Program-made: the position numbers and the translations under genes
NCBI RefSeq assembly: GCF_001983105.1
Contig: NZ_MOMC01000019.1
Span: forward strand, 36,374-42,073
Reading direction: 5' to 3'
DNA: 5,700 bases
Origin: Pseudofrankia asymbiotica
GTDB lineage: Bacteria; Actinomycetota; Actinomycetes; Frankiales; Frankiaceae
Notes under the pieces: generated by a model
The model's input: only the letters and a program-made list of their open reading frames with translations
Database searches by the model: none
What the model was told of the DNA's origin: nothing
Shown here: positions 5,599-5,700 of the stretch, one piece after another
Position numbering within the stretch: the stretch's first letter is position 1
Layout of the letters: each line of letters opens with the position of its first letter

Positions 5599-5700
5599 GT
5601 ATGGAGCCGACAAGCCCAGAACCGACAAGCACGGGACCGACAAGCACGGGACCGACGCGGGCCGGCACCGCGAACGGCCACGGCGACCTGACCTATGGCG
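5595..5700 (+). CDS. kynA: Probable tryptophan 2,3-dioxygenase, N-terminal fragment (3'-truncated by window edge)
   Basis: Only 35 codons are visible. The frame starts at ATG 5595, overlapping the kmo stop as ATGA, and reads MSMEPTSPEPTSTG, a second PTSTG, then PTRAGTANGHGDLTYG. The final DLTYG matches the first conserved motif of tryptophan 2,3-dioxygenase (LTYG.YL.L..LL), the haem enzyme that opens tryptophan to N-formylkynurenine. That is the missing first step of this operon, so motif and context agree, but the motif is only five residues long. Residues 5-19 are three pentapeptides, PTSPE-PTSTG-PTSTG, probably a disordered lead-in. Start choice is uncertain: GGAG at 5588-5591 is only 3 bases from ATG 5595 but 9 bases from the in-frame ATG at 5601. 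Confidence 0.72.
   Translation, partial: MSMEPTSPEPTSTGPTSTGPTRAGTANGHGDLTYG
5607..5651 (+). repeat. 15-bp tandem repeat, three copies, at the N-terminus of the last gene
   Basis: Three in-frame 15-base units (5607-5621, 5622-5636, 5637-5651) encode PTSPE, PTSTG and PTSTG. The second and third are identical (CCGACAAGCACGGGA); the first shares its first nine bases and diverges in the last six. A fourth, decayed copy (PTRAG) follows. Confidence 0.9.

Noticed and set aside
4399..5643. Long minus-strand open frame (414 codons) opposite kmo, with an Ala-Arg-Ala repeat opposite the Gly-Gly-Thr array
   Set aside because: It lies antisense to a clear kynurenine monooxygenase gene with intact motifs. 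Long antisense frames are expected in such GC-rich coding DNA, and its translation shows no recognisable domain.

Overview
This window is an almost gap-free, single-strand (+) gene cluster from a very GC-rich bacterium. The GC- and CG-rich codon use, the Pro/Ala/Gly/Arg-rich low-complexity tails and the ATGA stop/start overlaps suggest a high-GC actinomycete. A Frankia-like lineage is a guess only; there is no taxonomic marker here.

Layout: (1) 1-669, 3' part of a 4-oxalocrotonate decarboxylase / 2-keto-4-pentenoate hydratase family gene; (2) 666-1217, 2-aminomuconate deaminase of the RidA superfamily; (3) 1214-1789, 3-hydroxyanthranilate 3,4-dioxygenase; (4) 1791-2894, aminocarboxymuconate semialdehyde decarboxylase (ACMSD); (5) 2891-4183, kynureninase; (6) 4186-5598, kynurenine 3-monooxygenase; (7) 5595 to the window end, first 35 codons of a probable tryptophan 2,3-dioxygenase. 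Four junctions are 4-base ATGA overlaps and the other two have gaps of 1 and 2 bases, so this reads as one translationally coupled operon. No intergenic stretch is long enough for an internal promoter or terminator, and no RNA gene, IS element or CRISPR was seen. The long minus-strand frames are GC-driven shadows.

Together the genes encode oxidative tryptophan breakdown through kynurenine, 3-hydroxykynurenine, 3-hydroxyanthranilate and 2-amino-3-carboxymuconate semialdehyde (ACMS), then 2-aminomuconate and 4-oxalocrotonate, feeding a lower meta-cleavage pathway. ACMSD and the deaminase beside the ring-cleavage dioxygenase point to full catabolism rather than quinolinate/NAD synthesis. Gene order is nearly the reverse of pathway order. 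Kynurenine formamidase and 2-aminomuconate semialdehyde dehydrogenase are not in the window, nor are the steps after decarboxylation; they probably lie outside it.

The enzymes are well-known families with visible catalytic residues. What is unusual is a set of in-frame short tandem repeats (9, 15, 18 and 27 bp units) in four of the seven genes. The most striking is nine perfect copies of a 9-bp Gly-Gly-Thr unit in kynurenine monooxygenase, just before its conserved second FAD-binding motif. I see no evidence of a wholly new system.
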